A DNA stretch of 64,000 nt from Hanleya hanleyi (taxonomy: Eukaryota > Mollusca > Polyplacophora > Lepidopleurida > Hanleyidae), in the NCBI GenBank assembly GCA_036873755.1, contig JAVTVY010045590.1:143100-207099 (forward strand), written 5' to 3'. The translations under genes were made by a program, and so were the position numbers. Position 1 is the first letter of the stretch; each line of letters starts with the position of its first letter. Shown piece after piece: positions 44,833 through 58,200 of this stretch. The notes below the pieces were generated by a model. That model was not told the DNA's origin, ran no database searches, and worked only from the letters and a program-made list of their open reading frames with translations.

Positions 44833-47800
44833 TGAGGTCTATAACAGCTCAGAAAACAGGTGGAACCAAACATTATGTCTTACTACCAGGTATTTTATAG
44901 CAAATTTATTTACTTCTGTTGTATGTATATATTGTCAATATTACCATTTTGTTTCATTGTACCAGTTCTAGTACATTCAAATCTAGCTGTTTATGTTTCC
45001 TCTTAGTTTAGGGTTCCTGCTTATCCATTTTTCTCCCTGTCATCACTATAAGACAGTGAAATGAAAATCATTTATCTAAAAAACCCAGATATTTTGTGGA
45101 CATCATCTATTTAATTCTACTAAAAATTTGGGGTGATCAAAATTGCATAGATTGAATTGAATTTGTTAAAACATGATTTGCAATCTTCATCTATGAATTT
45201 TTTTAATTTTCCACAGTCAAATTACCCTAGCTATGGAGGCGGGGGTGGAGGTTACCCCCCTCCCAGTTCAGGTCCGCCTCCACCCCCTGGAGCTGGAGGA
45301 TATTATGGTGGTGGACAACAACAACAACAGTGGAGCGCTTACAATGTGAACCAGTACCCATCTTATGCAGGCTATCAGACTGGGTCAGCCCCTCCCTCAG
45401 GCTATGGTGGATATGGTGGTAAGATTTCTCATTGTATTCAGTCCTTCATCATGTTCATGTCTTTCCTGCATTATTGAAATAACAATTATGAACCACTCTA
45501 GATAAACCAAGATGGCAAATCAGGGGCATACCATCTAGACGTAACGCCATGAAAATTGCCGATATTCTATGAGATCCCATAATAAGCCAAATAAGCCACA
45601 ACAACTTCTGCCTTTTCACTTTGTCAGTGTTTGACATTTAGTTCGGGGATATTAACTCCTTCGCACGTCACGATCTTTTGATATTTCCTACCGCCTAACA
45701 AAACCAGACTTTTCGGCGGGACTCAACTCTTTGATGTTCACGCACACTGTCTTCGAAATTATGCCATATTTGGATAGTTTCCCGATAATGTTTACCCTGT
45801 TGGTTCACTTGCTACCGTGTGTAATTACTGTGGGCGTGATTTTGACATTGTTTCACTAAGCTAGCCACCTGATTGGCTTACAAACATGACAAATGTAGTT
45901 GAAATTTGCACAGGATTTATGTAGCGATGAAGTCAGATATAATATTCCGTGGTATTATATCTGAGTTTACTGAGATTTGATTATGGACATGCTCATCAAA
46001 ACAGCTCAGTCCAGCTACAACCTGGTTGGTGGTGACAACTAGTGTTCACTGGCATATTTAAAAAAAAGCTGCCAAAATATTCACCAAGGTTCGAGCATAT
46101 TTCCTTTCTTTAAATAGCAGCATTATTTAAAGTCTATTTAACACATTTATGCCAGTTATCATTAGTTTAAATATTTCCCCATATATAAACATATGGAGAA
46201 GAAATGGGAATGAACAATTCAGAGATTGCCACCACCAACAGGGCATTGACTGCTGTTCAGTGAGATTTATCCATTGTTATCAGATTAGGCCAAATTAAAA
46301 TATTGTTTGTTTGGGGCAACCCTAATTATCCATCAAAAAAGACCCTACCCAAAACTTTTTACACTGTTTTTTTTCTGTTTTTTTTTCGTTCATCTAAGAA
46401 ATAAAAGGGTATTTCTGAAACTGTCTTGAAATTGTATCTGTAAACCAGGAAATAACATGTTTATGAAGCAGGATCCATACAAATAGTAATATTTTTCCTG
46501 TTTGACATATTTTTGTGACAGTGCAGCATGAAGCAATATTGTCACCAGGTATGTGATCACGGAAAAGTTCAAATGAAAAAAAATATATATATATAATAAA
46601 AAAATAATGAAAATAAAAATCTACCTATCGACCCATTTCTTGTAGCAAGTTTATGTTACCAAACTAACAACTTTTTAAATTTGGCCTTAATATGGGTTGA
46701 TTCCTTAAAACACTAAACTTGTTGAGCACATGTTGCTGAGTAGTTATAATTTTCTGATAATCAGGAAGGGTATCTGAGCATTCAAATCCATTTCAACCAG
46801 GATTTGATAAAATGGTACGGTACAGAAACAGATTTTGTAAGAATATAATCGTTACAATTTCTCCCAAATTTAGGGCATTAATCACATTTATATTAGGTCA
46901 GCTAATAAAAAACTTGACCCCAGATTCAGCGACCTGAATGATCAAATTATTCAGGAATCCAACTCCTTGGAAGTGAGTAAGTTAGATCAGCTTTTGTGAA
47001 CTACTTGTAAAATATTCAGTTTTGGAAAAAGTTATTCTTCATTATCTATAGGAATATGAGATATGGCAAGATGATTTGATTTCTTTCATGCAAAACTTGA
47101 TAACCTTAAAACTTATTTCAAACAGGTGATTTACAGGAGTTGATTTTATCTCATTGTAAGGGAACTTCTTTACATTAGGGCATGAGTTCCTTGAAAGGAA
47201 TGGCATATGCCGTTTATCCAAATGGGATAAACTATGCCCAGTGTAGCGTGGATAGAAATTCCAATTGAAATGGCATATGCCATTCCATGCCATTCCCTCT
47301 GTGCTGTTGTAATGTATGGCAAGCCATATGCCATCCTTTCTTTGGCGAGTTCGAAAATGGATGACGGGGCATTCCTAAGAGTTCCAACTCGGTGCACCAT
47401 GCCATACCATTTGGAATGCCTTATGCCAGTTCCTAGTATGCCCTAATTTCAAGAAGCTCCCTAAACCCCATTTGAAGAATTATTTTCTCAAAATTGAGAT
47501 TTCCTGGACTAAAAATTTACAAAGTTCAGAAATGTTTTTAAATATATTTTTATCCACATGTTCATTGTTCAGTCTAAATAACGGATGTATGAAGTTTCAG
47601 AACCATAGGATTGATTTATTTCAAGATATTGACACTTTTTAAAGGCAACTGCAAAAACAACTTGTTACTGGTCCAGTCCCATAATACAGATATTGAGCAA
47701 TCTTGACTTGTATTTTATACAGGTGGTGGTTACCAGCAACAACAGCAGTCTGGGGCTGTCCCTGGCTTCACTGTGCCTGCAGTACAACAGATACAACAGC

Positions 47801-49177
47801 ACCAGTACATAAATCATCAACAGGTATGACAGCCATGTAGATGAAGAAAATGGGTCTTCTCTGAATATATTTATAGTCTATAGTCCCACTTCAAGGTGCC
47901 TCGATATAACACTGTTTCTGGGTAATGTTGTGTACCCCAAATTAACTGCATATCATTTCAACTATTTTATAAGGCTGAAAATCTACAAGGTCGTTCAAAT
48001 TTGGTCCCCCAATAACAGCATTATAGAGAGGTTACACTGTGTATGTAAAGGAGCTATCTCCCCTTGTTCCTCTTCGTTTGGTGCAGCAGACTTCCAGTCA
48101 GAGGTCGACACAGTCTAATGTGCGAAGTTAGTAATTGCCTCATATTCCATTGTAGAATAATAGGTTCTCACAGGAGTTCATTTCTAGACGATTTTTCCCA
48201 CACGAGTTTGAGAAAAAGTCGTCTAGAAATGAACGAGTGTGAGAGTTTTTTCTCATATAACATATCAGAGAAGCTAAAATAAAGGCTGACGTCCCATTTT
48301 CGACCGACGATGTTGTAAGCGCAAAACCCGGTCAAGCACGCAATACTACTATTGGGCACTTTGGTCCATGAATGGACCGAATCGCACCCAGGCTACAAGC
48401 GCTGAATACAAGAGAACAAGATTTTTATAAGTAATACACTACTTTAATGACACCGAAATTGTTGAAATATTCCGCTACTGCAACTATGTGTCATTTGTAG
48501 AGTACTTAAGTTATGTATTTAGTTGGTTTTGGTGAAGACATGCGGCTTCGTAGGGTTTTGACAACAAACAATGTTGGTGAAACGAACAGTTCAGTTCAAA
48601 GTGAGACGAAGCAAAGCGGGCAGTGAGTAACGAAGCAGTAAATCGTTGTTCTACAAATTGATGTCTTGGATGACAAATTTATTACAATTTACTCACGGCA
48701 ATCATTAACAACGCAACAAGTCAAATATATTTAACAAGGAACAACATGTTGTGAGAAGTACATTTTTGGCCTTTGCACTCTACGGTTTGGCCGATTTCAA
48801 AACACATGTTTACATTCAGCATATACTGTAGCGTGAAAATTCACTCAGTGCTAGTCGACTGACACTAATCAGTAACATTGTAACAAGCAGACGATGGAAA
48901 TAGTGCGTGACGTAACGGCATGACGTCAGCTCATGGTAGACGATTTTTCTACAATGGCTTTCTCCCATAGAAAACGGTCATGTTATATGAGAATAAATAA
49001 AAACACATACTGATATATAGTATATACTGAAGGTATCAGTTTATATGGAAAATACAGGTATGTAAATAGATTGCCCTAGTAATACAAAATATAGTTTTAC
49101 TATTTTTAGCCCACCATCATCAGATGGTGGGCTGTTCAAATCACTTTTCGTCCGTGGTCCGTCGTCCGTCCGTCCGT

Positions 49178-49208
<31 letters not shown>

Positions 49209-52200
49209 CAGTCCGTCCGTAAACAATTCTTGTTACCGCGATTTCTCAGGAACTACTGCATGGATCTTTTTCAAATTTGGTACACAGGTTCCCCTTGGAG
49301 TCTAGTTGTGCAAAAAACCTTTTCTGGTCCGATTCGAAAATCCAATATGGCCACCAGGCAGCCATCTTGGATTTCCCCATGAAACCTTGTTACCGCGATT
49401 TCTCCGGAACTACTGCTTGGATCTTTTCCAAATTTGGCACACAGGTTCCCCTTGGGGCCTAGTTGTGCAAGAAACCTTTTCTGGTCCGATTCGAAAATCC
49501 AATATGGCCACCAGGCAGCCATCTTGGATTTCCCCATGAAACCTTGTTACCGCGATTTCTCAGGAACTACTGCATGGATCTTTTTCAAATTTGGTACACA
49601 GGTTCCCCTTGGGGTCTAGTTGTGCAAGAAACCTTTTCCGATCCGATTCGAAAATCCAATATGGCCACCAGGCAGCCATCTTGGATTTCCCCATAAAAGC
49701 TTGTTACCGCGATTTCTCAGGAACTACTGCATGGATCTTTTTCAAATTTGGTACACAGGTTCCCCTCGGGGTCTAGTTGTGCAAGAAACCTTTTCTGGTC
49801 CGATTCGAAAATCCAATATGGCCACCAGGCAGCCATCTTGGATTTCCCCATGAAACATTGTTACCGCGATTTCTCGGGAACTACTGCATGGATCTTTCTC
49901 AAATTTGGTACACAGGTGCCACATGGGGTCTAGTTGAGCAAGATACCCTTTCTCGTCTGATTCGAAAATCCAATATGGCCACCAGGCAGCCATCTTGGAT
50001 TTCCACATGAAACTTAGTTATCGCCATTTCTCAGTACTGCATGGATCTTTCTCAAATTTGGGTCTAGTTTTGCAAGATAGCTTTTTCGGTCCCAATCGAA
50101 AATCCAATATGGCCACCAGGCGGCCATCTTAGATTTCCCCATGAAACTTTGTTATCATGATTTCTCAGGAAGTACTGGCTGGATCTTTCTTAAATTTGGT
50201 AGACAGGTTGCCCTTGTGCTTCAGTTGTGCAACATACCTTTCTGGTCCGATTCCTAAATCCAATATGTCCATCAGGCGGCCATCTTGGATTTCCCCATGA
50301 AACTTTGTTATTGCGATTTCTCAGGAACTACTGCATAGATCTTTATCAAATTTGGTACACAGGTTCCCCTTGTCGCCTAATTGTGCAAGATACCTTTTCT
50401 GGTCCGATTCGAAAATCCAATATGGCCACCAGGCGCCCATCTTGGATTTCCCAATGAAACTTTGTTATCGTGATTTCTCAAGAAGTACTGCATGGATCTT
50501 CCTCAAATTTGGTACACAGATTCCCCTTGTGGCCCAGTTGTGCAAGATACCTTTTTTGGTCAGATTCGAAAATCCAATATGGTTGCCAGGTGACCATCTT
50601 GAATTTCCCCTTGAAACACTGTTATCTTGAATTCTCAGAAAATAGTTCATGGATCTTTCTGAAATTTGGTACACAGGTCCCAGATGGGGCCTAGTTGTGC
50701 AAGATAGCTTTATCGGTCCGATTCGAAAATCCAATTAATACGGTATTCCCGAGTTGTGACCTTGCATCACAAGAGTCGGTGGATCAAACGGTGGGGCATA
50801 TTCTATATATTGACTATAGAGAATATCCATATCTTCACCTTCCAAATCAAGGAGTTCAAATAATTCGGAATTAAAATGTATTTAGTCCATGCAGTTGCAA
50901 GTGAACTGCCCCACCCTTTCGTCTGCCGGCGGGTCAGCTACATGAGGGACGTCACTCTTGTGACACAATGTCACAACTCGACAACTGTAAACTACTGCAT
51001 GTTTCGATCCATGGGAAATAATCAAGATTCAGACACTTTCAAATTCGAAGTTTCAACATTACTGCACGGACCGGATGCCTTCAGTATTAAGTATTGTACC
51101 ATCTTACTATTTTCGAGCATGGTATCTTAAAAGAGATATCTCAAACTAGTCCAGTGAACAGAACAGAATTATCATTCGTTCCAAATTATAAAATCTTAAG
51201 TATGCCAAAGTGTCAAAGAGATTTTTCTTTGCTTCCAGTACCAAATGATGACACGTGCAAAAAAATAAATAAAATAAGAATACTACAAAACGAAGACGAA
51301 GGATCCTCCGTACATGTACATTCACTTTCAGGCTAACTTTGCTCATTTCTCTTGTACTATAACAACCGGCATAAGTTCAGTTTCTAGAAATCTTGAAACT
51401 TCTGAAACTTAGAAAGATTATATCTTGGTGTTTTCCAGTGTCCCTTTTTCGATGTTTTTCGCTCAGATTTGAAATTCTGTAAACAAAGTTACAACTCAAT
51501 CGTCTTGGTAACAATGGACAAAAAGATCCTCTTGTCATTAGCTTACAATTATCGGACAATGGTGGGCGCCAAGATCCTTCAGGATCTCTCGTTTGTTTTA
51601 CCTTGAATGTAAGCACATATACCATAATGAACTGTGAGGGTGATCAAAGCCACAACCCTGAGAGTAATTACCATCCCCCATGCAATAAAAATACAGGTGC
51701 TCTAAATCACTTGATCACCTCACTTCCTCTGACTAGTCCAGTGCTCTGACCTGCATTTACTTCTGGTAATTTTGGATGTCCAAACTTTGTGGATTGTAAG
51801 TTTGATTCACCCTCACATCCCCAGTGTCTGTGCTTTACAAAGAAAATGTTATTGTCCTAAAAATATGTGGATATGAATATTTAGTTCACCTAATTCTGGA
51901 GGACATAAAATGTAACTGGATGTTTTATTTACAGCCAAGCGCTCCGATGCAGATGCCTGTGTCCATGTCACTGAATGCCTATGACCAACACCTCTATCAG
52001 TATCAGATGCACTGTCAACAACAAATGCAGCAGGTAGGGTTAAAATGTGTGCATACTATCAACAACAAATGCAGCAGGTAGGGTTAAAATGTGTGCACTG
52101 TCAACAACAAATGCAGCAGGTAGGATTAAAATGTGTGCACTGTCAATAACAAATGCAGCAAGTAGGATTAAAATGTGTACCATGTCAGCAACAAATGCAG

Positions 52201-55200
52201 CAGGTAGGATTAAAATGTGTGCACTGTCAGCAACAAATGCAGCAGATAGGGTTAAAATGTATGCACTTTCAACAACGAATGTAGCAGGTAAGGGTTAAAT
52301 CTAGCAGGTAAGGGTTACATTTATGCACTCAGCAACAAATGGGTCATCCTTCATGTAAGGATCATAAGACAATGCATGCAATAGCTAAGTCTGGAGACAA
52401 CAATGTGCCTAGACACAGAGCTGTTCAGCTGCACAAATACCTAGACAATGGATGAGTACCAATATATGCAACAGGTAGGGTTAAAATGATTTAACATTGT
52501 CAACAGCTATAGTCTACTGTAGCAAGTGAGGTTAAAATGTATACATGCTGATACAATACGAATGCAGATGGGATGGTTGAAATGAATGCACTGTCAACAA
52601 TTCAGCTTGAAAGTTGAAATGTGCTAGTGTTTTCCAGAGACTTGTCTACCTGTCCTTAGGACGGTCAAATTAAAATTTGGACAGGTAACGAGACACATAG
52701 AAAAACAAGGAATCAGATTGTCCAAATCTCTCAAAATGTGTTTATTTGGACTGGTGGTTTTTATCTCCTAACTAACGTTGAATGTGTACTGTCAACAAGA
52801 AATGATACAGGTAGGGTTAAAAAATTATGCCTTGTCAACAACAAATGATACAGGTAGGGTTAGAATGTATGCATTGTGAACAATAAATGCAGCAGGTAGG
52901 GTTAAAATATATGCACGGTCATCAAAGATATGCACTGTCAGCAAATGTATGCAGTCAGCATAATGATGACTTTGTTCACTTTACATTCAACACCTGATAT
53001 CATATACGAGAAGAAAATGAATCGTTGTGGTTAGTGTGAACATTGAATCTAAATTTGTTTATTGAATTCTCTGATAGAAACATCTTTATATTTGTTTATC
53101 TTTTCTGATTTCAGCAAGCCAGACAACAGCTACAGCAGGTTCAGGTGGGTGTTACAGTTAATTACATGTATCACAGTGTAAAATGTTGAAAATGAAGTGC
53201 AAAGGAATTTTGAAAAAACACATGTTAATAGTTTTAAAAAAATCAACTTTTCACATACTTAAAGTGATCGTAAACCCTCGAGTAAAGTTTCCATCAAATG
53301 AAAGACCATTGCAAACAGCGTGGGAAAATTTTTATTGTAATTTTTAACGATTTTATTACACAGAGTAAATTGCAAATACAGCATGGTATTCTATGGTGGT
53401 CTGTTGCAATCATATCTAGGTCCAGTGACGGCACACTGCCTTAATACATATATTTCAAACTGTCTATCCAATTTCCAATGCTTGATTCAAACTTAATATA
53501 CTTTGAGTTTCAACACAGACTCACTGTTCCAATGTGCACGTTTCACCAAAATCAGGGAAATTAAAGTGAATATGCAAATTGACTTGACACTTATGAGTTA
53601 TCATCTCCCAGGTTTTGATGAAACATGCACATTGGAACAATAAGTCTGTGTTGAAACTCAAAGTATACACACCTTAAGCTTGAATCAAGCATTGAAAAGT
53701 GCATACACAGTTTGAAATATATGTATTAAGGCAGTGTGATGTCAATGAACCTAGATATGATTGCAACAGACCACCATAGAATACCATGCTTTATTTGCAG
53801 TTTACTCTCTGTAATAAAATCGTAAAACATTACAATAAATATTTTCCGACACTGTTCGCAATGCTCTTTCATTTGACGGAAACTATACTTGAGAGTTTAC
53901 GATCACTTTAAAATATGTCCCGCATTGGTCAGTTGTAAATTCATTCAAATAATATAAAAAATAAACAGCCCATCACTGGCAAGAGAACAGAGCTACATGA
54001 TTTCTCCCTCTTGATTATGCAGTGATGTCATCTGGGCTCACTACATTGTTACTATTCACTTCTTACTTAATCATGCCATCTGGTGTCCAAAATGTCAGGG
54101 ATGAATTTGACCCAACGACATATGCTATGTATAGCATGGCATAACATCATGAGATAATGTTACGTTCCAACAGGAACGACTTCTTTCGTTCCCTGTGTGT
54201 TTCGTGATGTCACTGACTGAGCCTAGATAACGTCATAGATTTACTGACAAGACCACCAAAATCAAGGAACTAATCGCTGCCTGTGTGTGGGATAGGCCCT
54301 CATTCATCGGTTTTCCATCTCCTCTAAATCGCATTTCACTTTTAATTATTCAGTTTGTTGCAATTCTGTAAGCATCAGTTGTTCATTATGCCCGGGAAAA
54401 TCACAGCGCAGTATTGAAATTTATGGATAAATTTTTGTATTTAGTGAGAGAACAATATCATCTTGAGCAGAAATTGTATCATGACCTCTCCTCAAAATGG
54501 ATATATTCAAGACCTCTCCTCAACATATTCAATGTCTAACTTTCTGTTCTTGTGAATAATGCGAGCATACTCTACTTGTCAGTTATATCGAAGATGTTAA
54601 TATGAGCTGGTATTCAGGACTTGTGGCTCACGTGATACATTTTGGATGAGTTCCGGTCGGCATCATATGGGACGTAACCAGCCGGAGTTCCAATGATAGA
54701 AAAAATTACATTGATGTCAATGAGAATTTTGCAGCTTTTTGCTGCTTGATTCTGGTAAATCAAATTCAGAAGTGCGTTACCTTTCAAGTAAGACAACTTG
54801 TATAATTTTCTCTCATATGGAACAGATGCTATCAACGAAAACCTATTGTGCTCCGGGCAAATCTTATGACACCAAATGACCGGAACTCACCCAGTAGGTC
54901 ACTAGTTGACACATGAGAAAGAAGTGAATATGGGAGGTGGAACGAATAAAATGGTTGGATCTCGGAAGTTACTTTCATTGAAGATTGTGCCAAAGAGTTG
55001 TTTGAATCTTGTTTTATTTGCGCGAGATAGTATTATTGAAGGCTAACATTTCAAGGAGCTCAAAGAACATTTGGTTTGTTTCATCCAAATTTTATTAGAC
55101 TGTGTGCTCATCTGTTTGCCAGAAAAAGATGGTCATTGTTTTTTGTTCATAAAAGTGCCTGAAACTATGGATTCAGCCTAAATTTATGTGTAAAGAGAGT

Positions 55201-58200
55201 TATTTCATTTGTAGAGTGCTCCTGAGGGGAACGATTCTGAAGATGGACCATCAACTCCAGTGAGTCTGAATTAACCTTTACAGAAGCTATTTGATTGGGT
55301 TGATATTCCTACAGCTTTCATCACAAGCCAATAAAAATGTCGGATTTCTTTTTGAAAATTTAAATGGACCAATCAGGTGTTTTGAAGCTGGCTGTTATCC
55401 CACGATGCACTGGGGTTTGTATACACTTCCACTGATCTCTGTGGTATTTTACAATGATTCACAATTTATGTGCCCTCAATATGGACAAATTATGACTTTT
55501 TTCGCAAAACAAAATTTCCTGATCAACCGATGAAAAAGAAAAAATTGACAAAACAGTATTTCCTTATAACAAAACTCAAGCAAAATGAACTGTCATACAG
55601 GACGGCTGGATCATCATCCGAATGCATGTCATGATCATACTTAGAAACTTCTGCTAGTGTTAAGTGAAATGCTGGAGCTACCCACTCAAGACTAGACGAG
55701 GTTCAAATAATTCAGTTGTGTACAGAAGAACAACATTTTCAGTAATTCCCTGAATGAATAGTTTCTGAAAATATTGAACTCGTTTTGATGAGTTTATGTA
55801 TTGCAATTTATTTGAGCAAAAACTTATAAGGGGTTGAAAATCTTATCACTTGGGATTCTGGAACCTTAAGGTTGATCATGTATTGGATTGACATTCAGGC
55901 ATTTCAAGGATAAATTCCATTTCACAAAATTTGCTAACCTACACGTTATATCAACTGGGGACAACACTGAAAAAATAGCTAGTCATTTTGGACAATCTAG
56001 ACTAAACCAGTCTTTTTTTTCGATGACAAGATTTGCCCATATATACATTAAATTATCATGTTCATACCATGTTTCAATATTCTAGAAAGTCGATGATGAA
56101 GAAATCAAGGCCAGGCTGAAGAAAATTTTTGTTGACGAGTTAGCCAGGAGACAAGCTGTATCAGGAACATTTGATATGACTGAGGGGACGGTGAAGGGAA
56201 CAGTGAGATATGCCGCTGATGATCCTGTTGTGACTTTTTACAAGACATTTGATGGCGAAGACAAGACAGATAAACCCTGGGACCCTGAGGCAGATTGTTG
56301 TTACCTCAAGAATGCCATGGATGGCTTAGGTATGATTTATCTGTCTTCAGTTAGATTTATAGTTTGTAACTTTGTTTCCCACTTGCTCAGAAGAAAATCT
56401 GGTGAGACCCATCCATTCTAGCAATTTCTCGAAAGGAGTCTTTATGTCATGTTAACACTTGGGGCAATATATGCCCAGATGCTTCATGTGACCTCACAGC
56501 TGAAATTTGCCTCTGGTGCATGGTACAATTAAAAATCCGTTCAAATTTCTTATGATCTTCAGTTGGGTCAAAGAGAACAGAACTGCAGTACAGACAGTCC
56601 TGAGTGTAAAGGGATGTGACAAATAAATAAATTTAAAAGTTGTGATATAATTTCTGCTAAAATATCCCATAACCTGGTACAGCTATCATTAGTAGCATGA
56701 CCTATAAAACAGTTTAGATATTTACAAAAAGCAAGGGAATTTGCAATATGACCCCTGTTCTCTGTTTATCATGTCGTTGATATGCAATCCAATGTAGGAT
56801 TTATATGTCAATGTGTAACTGTTAATTATCTCCCTTGTTATCCAAAGAGTTGTCGCCCTTGATGTGTTATATCAAATGAGTTGTCTCCCCTAGTGTGACT
56901 GCTTGAATTCTTCATTTTAGCATATGTTGTAATGACATGTTTTCTTACCTAATAGCTCAAATATTTGATCAACAGGTACCAATGAAGATGCCATTACACA
57001 TGTGGTGGCCACCAGAAACAACACACAGCGGCAACAGCTGAAGCAAAAGTACAAGACAGCATTTGGCAAGGTTTGGGGATATTCATTATGCATTTATATT
57101 GGTTATCAGGCCAACATTTACAATTGGAAACACAGGTATTTTTCTTCTAGAGCAGATATATCCCTATGAGAGAATTAATCTTAATAGTGAATTTACATCT
57201 CTGTATCTTGTGTATTTCTAGCTAATTTTAAATAGTACTCATAAAGTAGATTATTTATTGCTATTGCAATCAATTTCTATTCACTTTACTGTGAAGTTGA
57301 GAGGTTCAATATTTTGAATCAGAGTAAACTAATAGCTGGTTGAAAACAGTGGTTCTGGATATGAGATAAGTGTAGGAAATGATCTGCAGTAAATTGCTCC
57401 GCCTCACAACACCCCCCATCTCACACTTAGGCCTGGTACACATGAGCCAGGTTTCCTTGAAAAGTGAAACTAAATTTACAGGAGTCTGTAGTGGCCATTA
57501 GCTTGCTTACATGCTTGTATTATAGATGATGACCGTACCAGAAGAGCAGGAAAAAGCGAATGGCATAGTAGTTATTTATTTATGTATAGCTCATTGCTTT
57601 ATCGCAATCAATTTCTATTCACTTCACTGTGAAGTTGAGAGAACCAATATTTTGAATCAGAGTAAACTAAAAGCTGGTTGAAAACAGTGGTTCTGGGTAC
57701 GAGATAAGTGTAGGAACAAGTGAAACTAAATTTAGGGAAGTCTGTAGTGGCCATTAGCTTGCTTACATGCTTGTATTATAGATGATGACCGTACAAGAAG
57801 AGCAGGAAAAAGCGAATGTCCGTAACAGTTTTCCACAACTTTGAGCTCCCTTGTCAAGGAAAACCGGGTTGCGTGTACCAGGCCTTCTTGTTAGCATCTT
57901 ATGCTACTCTACCATTTTTCTATTCTCCCTTCAGGACCTCATTGACTCGCTGAATGGTGAACTGAGTGGAGATTACAAGGAGGCTATAATGGCATGCTTC
58001 GTCAAACCTGCAGTGTATGATGCTTGGTGTGTCAAGGAGGCTATCTATGTAAGTTGCGTATCAGTTGTGTATCTTTAATGTCCCATAATTAGCATATATT
58101 ATTCAGATTTATACTGGTAAACTTTTGAAGTAGATCTGGATTTGTAAACCATGGAATCCTGATAATCCTAATGCCAAAGATGGAAATTAATATAGTGAAG

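Noticed and set aside
49271..50734. Serial 60-90-codon frames with near-identical peptides
   Set aside because: Each is one or two 157-bp units of element 3; no conserved coding signal apart from the DNA repeat.
52047..52298. 83-codon frame with a 14-residue repeat
   Set aside because: It is the exon-donor minisatellite read in a different frame from the annexin exon.
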